A stretch of 64,000 bases of DNA, taken from the NCBI GenBank assembly GCA_964547135.1, contig CAZJMK010000002.1, forward strand, positions 1 to 64,000. Reading direction: 5' to 3'. Position numbers and translations under genes: made by a program. Below are positions 33,751 through 42,200 of this stretch, in pieces (the first letter of the stretch is position 1; the number at the start of each line of letters is the position of its first letter). The notes beneath the pieces were generated by a model. That model did no database searches. It had not been told where the DNA came from and saw only the letters and a program-made list of their open reading frames with translations. The DNA is from JAJXSS01 sp964547135. GTDB lineage: Bacteria > Planctomycetota > Phycisphaerae > Phycisphaerales > Phycisphaeraceae.

Positions 33751-35124
33751 TTACCCATTCTTTTCAGCCGATGATCGGGGCATCGCGCGCAGCGGCAGCA
33801 GCGCATCACCCAAGCGATATCGCAGCGAATCGAGCAAATTCAGCCCGGTGTTGCCGCGCACCAGGTTTTGTTTTTCATCCGGATCGTTGAGCAGGTCAAA
33901 CAGCGCGATCGCTTCATGGGTCTGCGTGTTGAAAATCACCTTGAATCGCTCGGTCTCCAACATCAACCGTTTGCCGAATTCGGAAATGAGTCCGCCACCC
34001 TGCGTGATTGGTGATGCAATGCCCTGCCCTTTGAGCAGCGGCAAAAGGGATCGCCCTGCCAAAGCCGGGGGTACATCAACACCCGCCAGGTCGGCAATCG
34101 TCGGCGCCACGTCGGCGGTGCTGATCAACGCGGTGTCGTACAACTTCTGCTTCATCGGTTTGGGCGGGGTCAACACCATCGGCGTTTCCACCGCAGCATT
34201 CAAAAACGAGCGATGCCCGATCAACCCATGTTCGCCCAGTAACTGCCCGTGATCACCGGCCAGTACAATCCATGTGCGATCTTTGTCGGTACGCTTTGCC
34301 AGTTGAGCCGTGATGCGACCGATGCCAAAATCCAGCAGCGTCACCCGACCCAGGTAATCCGCCCGCAGACGCGCCAGTTTCAACGGGTCCAATCGTTGCA
34401 ACTGCACCCGTGGGTAGTCCAGTTCCACCAACCCGTCAATCAATTTCAGCTCAGCAAGGGCAAAGCCGTGTTCCAGCAAGCGCGGGTCCACCGCATCGGC
34501 GTACATCGTCGGCGGAGGCAGATCGTTGGCCGGCCCGGTGAACGCCACCACCAGCGCCCAGGGTCGATCATCCGGCAAGTCCGCCAACCGTTGCCTGGCC
34601 TGGGTGTAAATGAATCCGTCCACGTCCTCCTCCGGCTGCAAAAGCAACCGGTCCGGTTCAAACGGCCCATACCGCAACCGTTGTTTACGCTGCTGCTGCA
34701 CAGCCCGCAACTGACCTTTACCCGACAGTGATTTCAAGTACGCACAACGCCCCGGGTCGGTGACGTCCACCGGGTCCACCAACACCGCCTGATCCAGCCA
34801 GGGCAGCATCGCATGCACCATACCCACGCCGGTTAGGTGATATTCATGTTCACGCAACCACATCGGCCAACCTTCGACCACCGGCGGCAACTGCGGTAAC
34901 GGTGATTGATCCACATGGCCGTGCTGCCTTGCGTGTAAGCCAGTGAGCAAGGTGAGGTGACCGCCCCAATCGGCCGGGCAGGCGGAACCGGCCACGAGAC
35001 GCATGCCACGCTTGGAAAGCGATTCGAGGTTGGGGGTCAGAATCGGCCAGGCATTGGCATCGCCCACGGCATCGCGGCGCAGCCCGTGCGGCAGAAGGAT
35101 GATCAAATTGCGTCGCGCAAGCAT
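33751..35124 (-). CDS. Sulfatase-fold protein with lost catalytic motif
   Basis: The 457-residue protein has the alkaline phosphatase/sulfatase fold: MLARRNLIILLPHGLRRDAVG, TPNLESLSKRGMRLV, the LTLLTGLHARQHGH block, the C-terminal metal region LAGDHGQLLGEHGLIG, and FDLLNDPDEKQNLV. The formylglycine motif C-x-P-x-R just before LLTG is absent; aligned positions read D-W-G-G-H in ADWGGHLTLLTG. The N-terminal Asp-Asp metal ligands are also replaced (LLPHGL). It has no signal peptide, unlike most planctomycete sulfatases. It is therefore probably a non-sulfatase relative or a binding protein. Start at ATG 35124. Confidence 0.85.
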   Translation of the reverse strand: MLARRNLIILLPHGLRRDAVGDANAWPILTPNLESLSKRGMRLVAGSACPADWGGHLTLLTGLHARQHGHVDQSPLPQLPPVVEGWPMWLREHEYHLTGVGMVHAMLPWLDQAVLVDPVDVTDPGRCAYLKSLSGKGQLRAVQQQRKQRLRYGPFEPDRLLLQPEEDVDGFIYTQARQRLADLPDDRPWALVVAFTGPANDLPPPTMYADAVDPRLLEHGFALAELKLIDGLVELDYPRVQLQRLDPLKLARLRADYLGRVTLLDFGIGRITAQLAKRTDKDRTWIVLAGDHGQLLGEHGLIGHRSFLNAAVETPMVLTPPKPMKQKLYDTALISTADVAPTIADLAGVDVPPALAGRSLLPLLKGQGIASPITQGGGLISEFGKRLMLETERFKVIFNTQTHEAIALFDLLNDPDEKQNLVRGNTGLNLLDSLRYRLGDALLPLRAMPRSSAEKNG

Positions 35125-35439
35125 GTCTGGCTCAATTATCGACGTAAATCATAACGTGCTGTAGTTGGAAGGCGGAAACTATCGGAGTGATCTGGCGATT
35201 GGGTGATAATTGAATCTATTACGCCTGAAGTTCACGTCCGCGTGAAGTTCAGGATGTTATTTCAACCGTGACGCCGAGGGCTTTAGCCCCGGATGTCCAC
35301 GGAAATATCCGGCCCTAAAGGGCACGGCGTCCAGAACGCCGACGCAAAGCGTCCGCGCCAAACTATTTCGAAATGTCTTTGCACTCGGCCACTCGGCCAC
35401 TTGACTACTTCTTTTTTTTCACTCTGTTATCATTTCGCC
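35125..35439. repeat. Intergenic region with hairpins and octamers
   Basis: No gene is seen. Octamer-like run AGTGATCT, GGCGATTG, GGTGATAA (35185-35208) followed by the hairpin CCTGAAGTTCACG/CGTGAAGTTCAGG (about 35225-35253); palindrome GACGCCGAGGGCTTTAGCCCC...GGCCCTAAAGGGCACGGCG (35269-35330); GCAAAGCGTCCGCGCCAAAC (35344-35363); minus-strand octamers CACTCGGCCACTCGGCCACT ending in TTGACTACTTCTT (35386-35413). Confidence 0.75.
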
Positions 35440-36951
35440 ATGCTTGCCCAGGTGCATAGTTTCGTCCTGCAGGGAATTGATCCGGTGGCCTGTGAGGTCG
35501 AGGTCGATGTTGCCGAACGCGGGCTTGCCAAAACCACGATTGTCGGCCTGCCCGATGCCGCAGTGAAGGAATCGCTGGAACGGGTGCGTTCCGCCATTGC
35601 CAATTCGGGGTATCCGTTTCCGCTCACACGCATGCTCGTGAACCTGGCCCCAGCGGACATTCGCAAAGAAGGCCCTGCCTTTGACCTGCCCATCGCGGTG
35701 GGGTTGCTATTGGCTGAGCAGGTGATTCAAACCACCAAACACAAGCGCTATTTATTCACGGGGGAACTGGCGCTCGATGGCCGACTACGACCGGTCAACG
35801 GTGCCATCAACCTGGCGATACTGGGTCGAAACATGGGTGTCGAAGGCGTGATCGTACCCACGGACAATGCAGCCGAGGCATCGTCCGCCGGGGTTCCGGT
35901 TTACCCGGCAGCCACGTTGTCGGAAGTCGTCGGTTTCCTCAATGATCAATTGCCCATCGAACCAGCCCCCGAACCCGATGTCGATGCGCTGCTCGAACAT
36001 GCGCAACCGACGGTCGATTTTGCCGACATCAAGGGACAGGAAGCCGCCAAGCGCGCGGTGATGGTGGCTGCGGCTGGGGGGCACAATTTACTCATGATCG
36101 GCCCGGCGGGGACGGGGAAAACCATGCTCGCCAAGGCACTGCCCGGCGTGCTGCCGGCGCTATCACGTGATGAAGCGCTCGAAGTGACGCGCATTTTTTC
36201 ATGTGTCGGCCTGGTGCCCAAAGGCAAGCCCTTGCTCACACAACGACCGGTGCGCAGCCCGCACCACACCGCCAGTTCCGCAGCGATGATCGGCGGGGGT
36301 GCGATTCCGCGACCCGGTGAAGTAAGCCTGGCGCATCACGGGGTTTTGTTTTTGGATGAAATGCCCGAGTTTCCGCGCATGGTGATTGAAACGCTGCGCC
36401 AGCCGATGGAGGATGGCGTGGTGACGATTGCCCGGGCGCATAGTTCATTGCGTTTCCCTGCTCGCTTCATGCTCGTGGCGGCGATGAACCCGACGCCCAA
36501 AGGGGACAAACCGGTGGACGAGGTCGGCCAGCGAAGCATGGATCGCTATTTATCGCGCATCAGTGGGCCGATCATTGATCGTATTGATATTCATGTGGAA
36601 GTGCCTGCGGTGGCGTATCGGCAACTGTCGGATGCGGCACGCGGCACCGACTCGGCAACCATGCGCTCGGCGGTCATCACGGCTCGTCAGCGCCAGGTGC
36701 AACGTCATGGCAGCAGCACCAAACCCAACAGCTCGCTGTCGGGCCGTGAATTGGATAAGTTGGCGCAGCTCGACGATGCAGGCAAAGAGTTGATCAAGGC
36801 CGCGATGACGGAGTTGGGATTGTCCGCCCGGGCGTATGACAAAATCCGCCGGGTGGCACGAACGATTGCCGATTTGGACGCCAGTGACAACGTTTCGGCT
36901 CAGCACGTGGCGGAGGCGATTTCATATCGTTTGCTGGATCGAAGGCAATGA
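35440..36951 (+). CDS. comM: Mg-chelatase-like AAA+ ATPase, ComM/YifB family
   Basis: The 503-residue protein has the Lon-like N-terminal domain (QVHSFVLQGIDPVACEVEVD, ERVRSAIANSGYPFP) and an AAA+ module with Walker A IGPAGTGKTMLAKALPG (about 222), GVLFLDEMPEF and DRYLSRISGPIIDRIDIHVE, then the C-terminal SARAYDKIRRVARTIADLD. ComM helicases promote branch migration during natural transformation in several bacteria; the role in planctomycetes is not proven here. ATG 35440 is chosen because the family begins MLAQVHSF; no clear ribosome site is seen. The pilus genes close by would fit DNA uptake, which is inference. Confidence 0.93.
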   Translation: MLAQVHSFVLQGIDPVACEVEVDVAERGLAKTTIVGLPDAAVKESLERVRSAIANSGYPFPLTRMLVNLAPADIRKEGPAFDLPIAVGLLLAEQVIQTTKHKRYLFTGELALDGRLRPVNGAINLAILGRNMGVEGVIVPTDNAAEASSAGVPVYPAATLSEVVGFLNDQLPIEPAPEPDVDALLEHAQPTVDFADIKGQEAAKRAVMVAAAGGHNLLMIGPAGTGKTMLAKALPGVLPALSRDEALEVTRIFSCVGLVPKGKPLLTQRPVRSPHHTASSAAMIGGGAIPRPGEVSLAHHGVLFLDEMPEFPRMVIETLRQPMEDGVVTIARAHSSLRFPARFMLVAAMNPTPKGDKPVDEVGQRSMDRYLSRISGPIIDRIDIHVEVPAVAYRQLSDAARGTDSATMRSAVITARQRQVQRHGSSTKPNSSLSGRELDKLAQLDDAGKELIKAAMTELGLSARAYDKIRRVARTIADLDASDNVSAQHVAEAISYRLLDRRQ

Positions 36952-37094
36952 AGAAGTGGTCAAGTGGTCAAGTAGCCAAGTGGTCAAGTGACGGAACTGT
37001 TTTCGAAAGTTAGCGCCGCGATTTATCGCGTGATATGAAGTGGTCGAGTGGTCGAGTGCATTGTATTTAGGTTAGCGCCGCGATTGATCGCGTC
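36950..37094 (+). repeat. Two consecutive composite octamer + TTAGCGCC elements
   Basis: The first copy (36950-37030): GAAGAAGTGGTCAAGTGG, four octamer units including AGCCAAGT, linker ACGGAACTGTTTTCGAAAG, TTAGCGCCGCGATTTATCGCG. The second (37036-37094): GAAGTGGTCGAGTGGTCGAG, linker TGCATTGTATTTAGG, TTAGCGCCGCGATTGATCGCG. The first element begins inside the comM stop codon. Confidence 0.85.
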
Positions 37095-37098
37095 TTTA

Positions 37099-37177
37099 TG
37101 TAGCCCAGCCCCCGGGGGCGCCCCCGGCTGGGTGAATGATCATGGATAACGCACCGCCTGGGGCGGCGGTGCCACAT
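37099..37177. repeat. Two-hairpin intergenic element (copy 3 of 3)
   Basis: TGTAGCCCAGCC...GGCTGGGTGA, joining segment ATGATCATGGATAACG, then CACCGCCTGGGGCGGCGGTGC-CACAT. It directly precedes the terminator hairpin at 37179. Copies lie at 3165-3237 and 26165-26246, and copies 1 and 3 both abut the same type of terminator hairpin. Confidence 0.75.
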
Positions 37178-37178
37178 T

Positions 37179-37218
37179 AAAAAACCCAGGCATTACCGGG
37201 TGGCTATGCCTGGGCTTT
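37179..37218 (-). terminator. Intrinsic terminator of the DUF3467 gene
   Basis: A perfect 9-bp stem CCCAGGCAT/ATGCCTGGG with a 12-nt loop, followed on the minus strand by TTTTTT (AAAAAA at 37179-37184). The leftward DUF3467 gene ends 85 bp before it. It is nearly identical to the hairpin at 3286-3323. Confidence 0.75.
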
Positions 37219-37302
37219 ATCGTTGCTTTGAAAATGACCCAAGCCCTCGGCCTGACGGCCTCGTTCTTGGCTTGGTCTGAAACTTGACTCACACCCCACG
37301 CA

Positions 37303-37647
37303 TCACTTGCTGCGCTGGTTGGCGTCGAGTTTGATTTCGCCAAAGCGTTCTTCGTGAGCGCGGATGACCTGACCCAGAGTCATGGCCAATCGCTTGGCGG
37401 TGGGGTAGTTCATGATGGTGCGGTTTTGCAGTTGCAGCACCATTTCGCCGGGGTTGGCTTTTTCATTTTCCTGCGTCGGCGGCTTGGTCAGAATGTTCAG
37501 CCCCAAATCCAAAAACACCTCGTCGGGCGTCACATGCGTACGAAACGCATTGGCGTAGGTGGTTTTGAGTTCGCGCTCGTCGATGTGCAGACGAATCTGC
37601 TGCTGACCGGGCGCCAGGTTCGGGGTGGTGGTGGTGTTTTCGGCCAT
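37303..37647 (-). CDS. DUF3467 domain protein
   Basis: This 114-residue cytoplasmic protein fits the small DUF3467 family: QQQIRLHIDERELKTTYANA, FRTHVTPDEVFLDLGLN, VLQLQNRTIMNYPTAKRLAM, TLGQVIRAHEERFG. The family, widespread in planctomycetes and other bacteria, has no established function. AAGGAG precedes the ATG. It is followed by a strong terminator and stands as a single-gene unit. Confidence 0.88.
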   Translation of the reverse strand: MAENTTTTPNLAPGQQQIRLHIDERELKTTYANAFRTHVTPDEVFLDLGLNILTKPPTQENEKANPGEMVLQLQNRTIMNYPTAKRLAMTLGQVIRAHEERFGEIKLDANQRSK

Positions 37648-37764
37648 GGAACTGAAACTCCTTGAAAATGGGCAATGCCCGGTTGATCAATGCTGCCGCT
37701 GCTCGGACAAAACGAGACATGATGCTAACCAACCGGCATCGATTGGCAAGCGCCCGCATGCAAT

Positions 37765-38520
37765 TTATTGTGGGGTTCTGCCTGCCAACAGGGATTGCAC
37801 CCTCGGCCAGTAGTGTTGCAATCGACCATCGATCATCGGCAGTTCCGGTCGCACTCCCTGCACCCGGCCATCGATCAGGGCTATGTTGTGACCCTGTTCA
37901 TGCCAGCGTGCCCCGTACATCGGGTTGTCGGCCAGTACCGCACTGCCGGGCGGCAGCCGATGTAAATTCAACCGACCCCACGGGCCATCACCCTGACTGG
38001 CCAATCCGCCACGATACGCATACGAAGTAAAAATTCGAGTTTTGCCATCGTCGGGTTGCCAACCGTTCCATCGTCGCGGCCAGGCATTGCCAAGCCCCCA
38101 TCCCTGTTGTGCTCGCCGGGGGCAGTAAAACAGTACCGGTTCGGTCACGTAACCCCGAAGCCAAAGCAGTCCCTGCCCGTACCACCCGTCACTGCCCGAC
38201 AAACCCTGAGCCGACCGCGTGGCATCGTATAACTCAATCGGCGAGCCACGATCAACATCGTCAAACCAAAACCCCGATTCAATCGGTCCGCTGGGCAGCC
38301 AGCCGCGATGATCCGTGCCCCAACGCATGAATGCCTCAGCCAACCGGCGCTGTTGCATCTGACATGAAAGGGTCGATCCGGTTTCACGCGCTTGCCGCAC
38401 TGCGGGCAGCAACAACGAAAGCATCACCGACATCAAGGCCATGACCACCAATAATTCCACCAAGCCGAAGCCTTGTGGTTGGTGTTGATGATGATGCGTG
38501 TTTTGACCTAACCGGGCCAT
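37765..38520 (-). CDS. Prepilin-type secreted protein, divergent member
   Basis: The 251-residue protein has a long His/Gln-rich leader and then QGFGLVELLVVMALMSVMLS, a prepilin signal with Gly-Leu-Val-Glu at the cut. The outer part contains CQMQQRRLAEAFMRWGTDHRG near the helix and HEQGHNIALIDGRVQGV, a form of the H-x(n)-DG motif. It thus belongs to the same broad group as 22655-23464. The start is ATG 38520, not the in-frame TTG at 38550. The PEP-CTERM gene upstream on the same strand may be co-transcribed. Confidence 0.8.
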   Translation of the reverse strand: MARLGQNTHHHQHQPQGFGLVELLVVMALMSVMLSLLLPAVRQARETGSTLSCQMQQRRLAEAFMRWGTDHRGWLPSGPIESGFWFDDVDRGSPIELYDATRSAQGLSGSDGWYGQGLLWLRGYVTEPVLFYCPRRAQQGWGLGNAWPRRWNGWQPDDGKTRIFTSYAYRGGLASQGDGPWGRLNLHRLPPGSAVLADNPMYGARWHEQGHNIALIDGRVQGVRPELPMIDGRLQHYWPRVQSLLAGRTPQ

Positions 38521-38574
38521 GGTGCGTCGCGTTGGATCGTGATGCTTCAAAAGGGGTTTACGATGAATCGTCGT

Positions 38575-39222
38575 TCAGCCCATCCGCTTGCGCCCGATCA
38601 CCACCGCCCCGGCCAGTGTCAGCAGCATCAGCGCGCCGGTCGGTTCGGGGATGACGATGCGTACCAGGCCGTCGCCGACCGTGGTGGTGTGCATGGGCAG
38701 GTTGGTGGCCATGCCCCCGGGGTCCTGCAGGCGGAGCGCCCAACTGCCTGCGGTCAGCCCGCTGGTATCAAGCACCACCTTCGCCAAAACACCCTCTGCT
38801 GTCGCTGCAAAACCCGACTGCGTGGTGATGGTGTAAAACGCATACATCGGCACACCCTCGACACGAATCGGCTGATTGCTGATGCCCGACCATATCGTGC
38901 CCGTGGCCAATTCAACCTGTTCAATCATCGGCCCGACATCGCTGCCGCCGACTTCAACGCCCCCATCGCCGATCATGATGCGAAAGTTCAACCCCTGTGC
39001 AGCCGCCCCGCCGGTGATGGGTATTTCAATCACCTGCCCCGCACGGTCGGGCAACAGGTCGTATGAGCCGGGGGTGATAAAAAGTGGTGCCGCGTGAGTG
39101 CCGGTCGTAATCAGCGCTGCGGTGCATAGTGCAAAACCAAAGTGCGTCAACTTGATACGCATGACGCCGAGGGCTTCAGTCCCGGTTGTGGGCAGTGCAT
39201 CATTCATGTGAGTCATTCGCAT
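38575..39222 (-). CDS. PEP-CTERM surface protein, repeat sequence at its 5' end
   Basis: The 215-residue form ends with a PEP-CTERM tail (IVIPEPTGALMLLTLAGAVV, IGRKRMG). A signal peptide, IKLTHFGFALCTAALITTGTHA, starts at the internal ATG 39162. The body resembles cohesin-like or adhesion beta-sandwich domains (RAGQVIEIPITGGAAAQGLN, GVLAKVVLDTSGLTAGSW); this is tentative. ATG 39222 has GGAG at good spacing, but the bases between the two ATGs contain half of the GACGCCGAGGGC palindrome read in frame (about 39163-39186). Either the repeat was added to the leader, or translation starts at 39162. Confidence 0.8.
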   Translation of the reverse strand: MRMTHMNDALPTTGTEALGVMRIKLTHFGFALCTAALITTGTHAAPLFITPGSYDLLPDRAGQVIEIPITGGAAAQGLNFRIMIGDGGVEVGGSDVGPMIEQVELATGTIWSGISNQPIRVEGVPMYAFYTITTQSGFAATAEGVLAKVVLDTSGLTAGSWALRLQDPGGMATNLPMHTTTVGDGLVRIVIPEPTGALMLLTLAGAVVIGRKRMG

Positions 39223-39259
39223 ACGAAACTCCAATCGTGTAAGTGTTTCTCATTTCATA

Positions 39260-42200
39260 TCAAGGCAGAATGAGCAAGGGCAGTGCCTGTAAAAACCCCG
39301 CCTGATTTTGCCGAACGATCAGTTCATCGTTGGCATCGACGCGCTGATCACGGTCCATGTCATGCACATTGGTGATCGAAGCCGGGTTCAAAAACCCGCG
39401 CGGGTTGTTGCGTACCGCCAGTTCGTCGCTGGCATCGACATACGCATGAGCCGAGCTGTTGCCGGTTTCGCCCACTGCGTTACCCAAGTAAAATGCCACC
39501 GGCTCTGCCAACCCCGTCTGGGCATCGGCCTGCACCTGCACCCGCAACCACGTGTTGCGAATCGTGCCGCTGGGCCAGGTGAAACTGATGCGATCCGACC
39601 CCTGCACCCCCGCCCCACGTCGCACCAACAGCCCCGTCGGTGCGGGTGCTGATTGCCAGTCGTTCCGTTGCGTGCTTCGCCCGGTCATGAACAAAAACTG
39701 TTGCAAGCCGACCGTTCCGCCGACGGGCAGCCCCGCTATGTCAATCATCAAACCATTCATACCCCGGTGATAGCTCGAATAGTTAACGAACGTCGCCTTG
39801 TGACCAGGCAACAACGGCTGCTTGTCCGGCGCTATCGCCGCATCGTCCGCCGCGTTGATTGCCGGGTCGTGCCCATCAAACGCACTCTGGTTGTAAAACA
39901 AATAAGCCCCGCGCCACTGCGCATCGCCCACCGTCAGATTCACCTGCACACTGCTGCTGCGCGAACCCACGACATTGCCATCGGTCGCATCATTGGCATT
40001 GAGTGTGATGACCGACTTGCCCACCTGATCGGCAGCCGGGGTGACCACCAGGCGTCTGCGATTGCCGCCCAAATGTTCGATCAACAACCCCTCATGGGTC
40101 ACAAGTAGCGGGTTGCTGTTGCCGGTGACCGTGACACGAATCATCGCATCGGGGGTTTGCTCATCACTGACGGTGAACTCATCACTCACCACCGTGTTGA
40201 CCGCGGTCACCAGGTCATCGACCCCTGCAAACGTTGGGGCACCGTCGTTGATCAACCCATACCCGACCCCGCCGCCCTGATTGTGAAAATACACACGGCC
40301 AAAGGTCCGCTGGTCCGCTGCCATGAACCGCAGTCGCAACGGCAGTTGCACATGGCCGCTGATGTATTCCCACGATTGGCCCATGTCCAGTGATCGATGC
40401 AGTCCGCGTTCGCTGCTGCCGGTGCGTCGCCCGTACACATACACCGTCGGCGCATCGCTGCCCGGGGCTGATGCACCCAGTGATACGGTTGACAATTGCT
40501 CGTTGACAAACGCGCTGATGCGGGTGAAGTTGGCGCCGTAATCCGTGCTGCGATAAATGCCGCTGCCGTTGCTCAGCCAGACCTCGCCCTCACGACCCGG
40601 TGCAGGCACCACGCTGACGGTTCCGCCATGGTCGCTTCCGCTGCGACTGATGCTGGTGTTGGAAGGCTGCCAGTTGCGTCCGCCGTTGAGTGAATACCAA
40701 AAGCCTGTGCCGTTGAACACGCGCATCAAATAAAACACCTGTCCGTTGACCGTATCCGCCGCGAGCAGTTGGTCATAGTTGTAAGCCGTGGTATCGCCGC
40801 TCACGCCGCCCAGCGTGGTGTTGTCCATTTTCAGGGCGTTGCTCCACGACTGTCCGCCGTTGGTGGTAAAACGCAGGCTTTGATTGTTTCCCCCCGCCCA
40901 CACCGCCCGCAGCGGGTCGGTCGCCGACACCGCGATTTTCGCCCCGCCATAGTTGTTGCTCGTCGGGCTGGTCACCTGCGTGAAAGTTTTCCCCCCGTCG
41001 GTCGAACGATACGTTCGTCCCGCTCCCAAACTCACCTGGTGCATCGTGATCATCATCACATCCGGGTTTTGGTAACTGGCTCCGATGCCCGTGATGTAAT
41101 TCAAACCCGAACCGGGGTTGTGCAGCATCGCCCTGGGGTGGGTGAAAATATCCTCCAGCCGAAACCCGCGCACATCGCTGACCCCTGCATACAACACCGC
41201 GGCATTGCCGCTGGTCGAAGCCGGGGGCGCGTGCAACGTGATGGCGATGCAGTTTTCCGCCCCGCGATATTGTGCTTCCCACACACTGTTTGCCGCCCAC
41301 ACATCCTCCGTCCGCCAGACCATGAACGCATCGGTCACGTAGCATCGCCCTGGGTGATGCGGGTCCAAAAACACCCCTGCCGGGGCGCCGTTGGCCGGGC
41401 TGAGACTGGTGCTCCAGGGAATACGCGTTCGCACCGTAAACGTGCCCGAATCAAACACCTTGGTCAGCCACGTATTGCCCCGATCCGTACTTCGCCAAAC
41501 CCTGCTGTTGCGCATCGCCACCAGTCGTGCGGGGTTTTGTGCATCGACCGACACCCCCATCCAAAGCCCGCTCTGTCCGCTGGGTGTGATATTCACCCAT
41601 CCCCCCGATCGGCTGTACCGTGCGATGCCCTGTTCATGCGTCACATACAACACCCCATCCGTCCCCACCGTCATCCACTGCGGTCGCATCGGTCCCCCAG
41701 GCAGAGCCGACAACCCGCTCATCATCGACCACGTCGTTCCCCCGTCGCTGCTCTGCCAGACACCTTTCAAATCCACCGACGCATACACATATTTGCTCCG
41801 CCCGTTTTCCACCACCGTCGGGTCCACCGCCACGCTTCGCGTCCCCGGCCCAGCCTCATCACCCTCCCTTGGCCGAACGTTCACCCACATCTGACCACCA
41901 TCGGTCGTCTGCCAAATGCCGCTGCTTCGGCTCCCCCAGTACACCACCTCCCCGTTATTCACATCCACCGCAATCGCCTCCCCCGCTTTACGACTCGTAC
42001 CCTCCGCGCCATCGCCCGCATTGCCATGCGAATACCGCTGCAACATCTGCGTCCATGTCACACCCCCATCCAGCGACCGAAACAACCCGCACACCCCTTC
42101 CCCATAACTGCCCATTTCCGCATACACGATCATCGGATCGGTCGGGTGCAGCCCGATCGCCGAGCAACCGGTGTACGGCGTCGGCAACCACTGATTAAAC

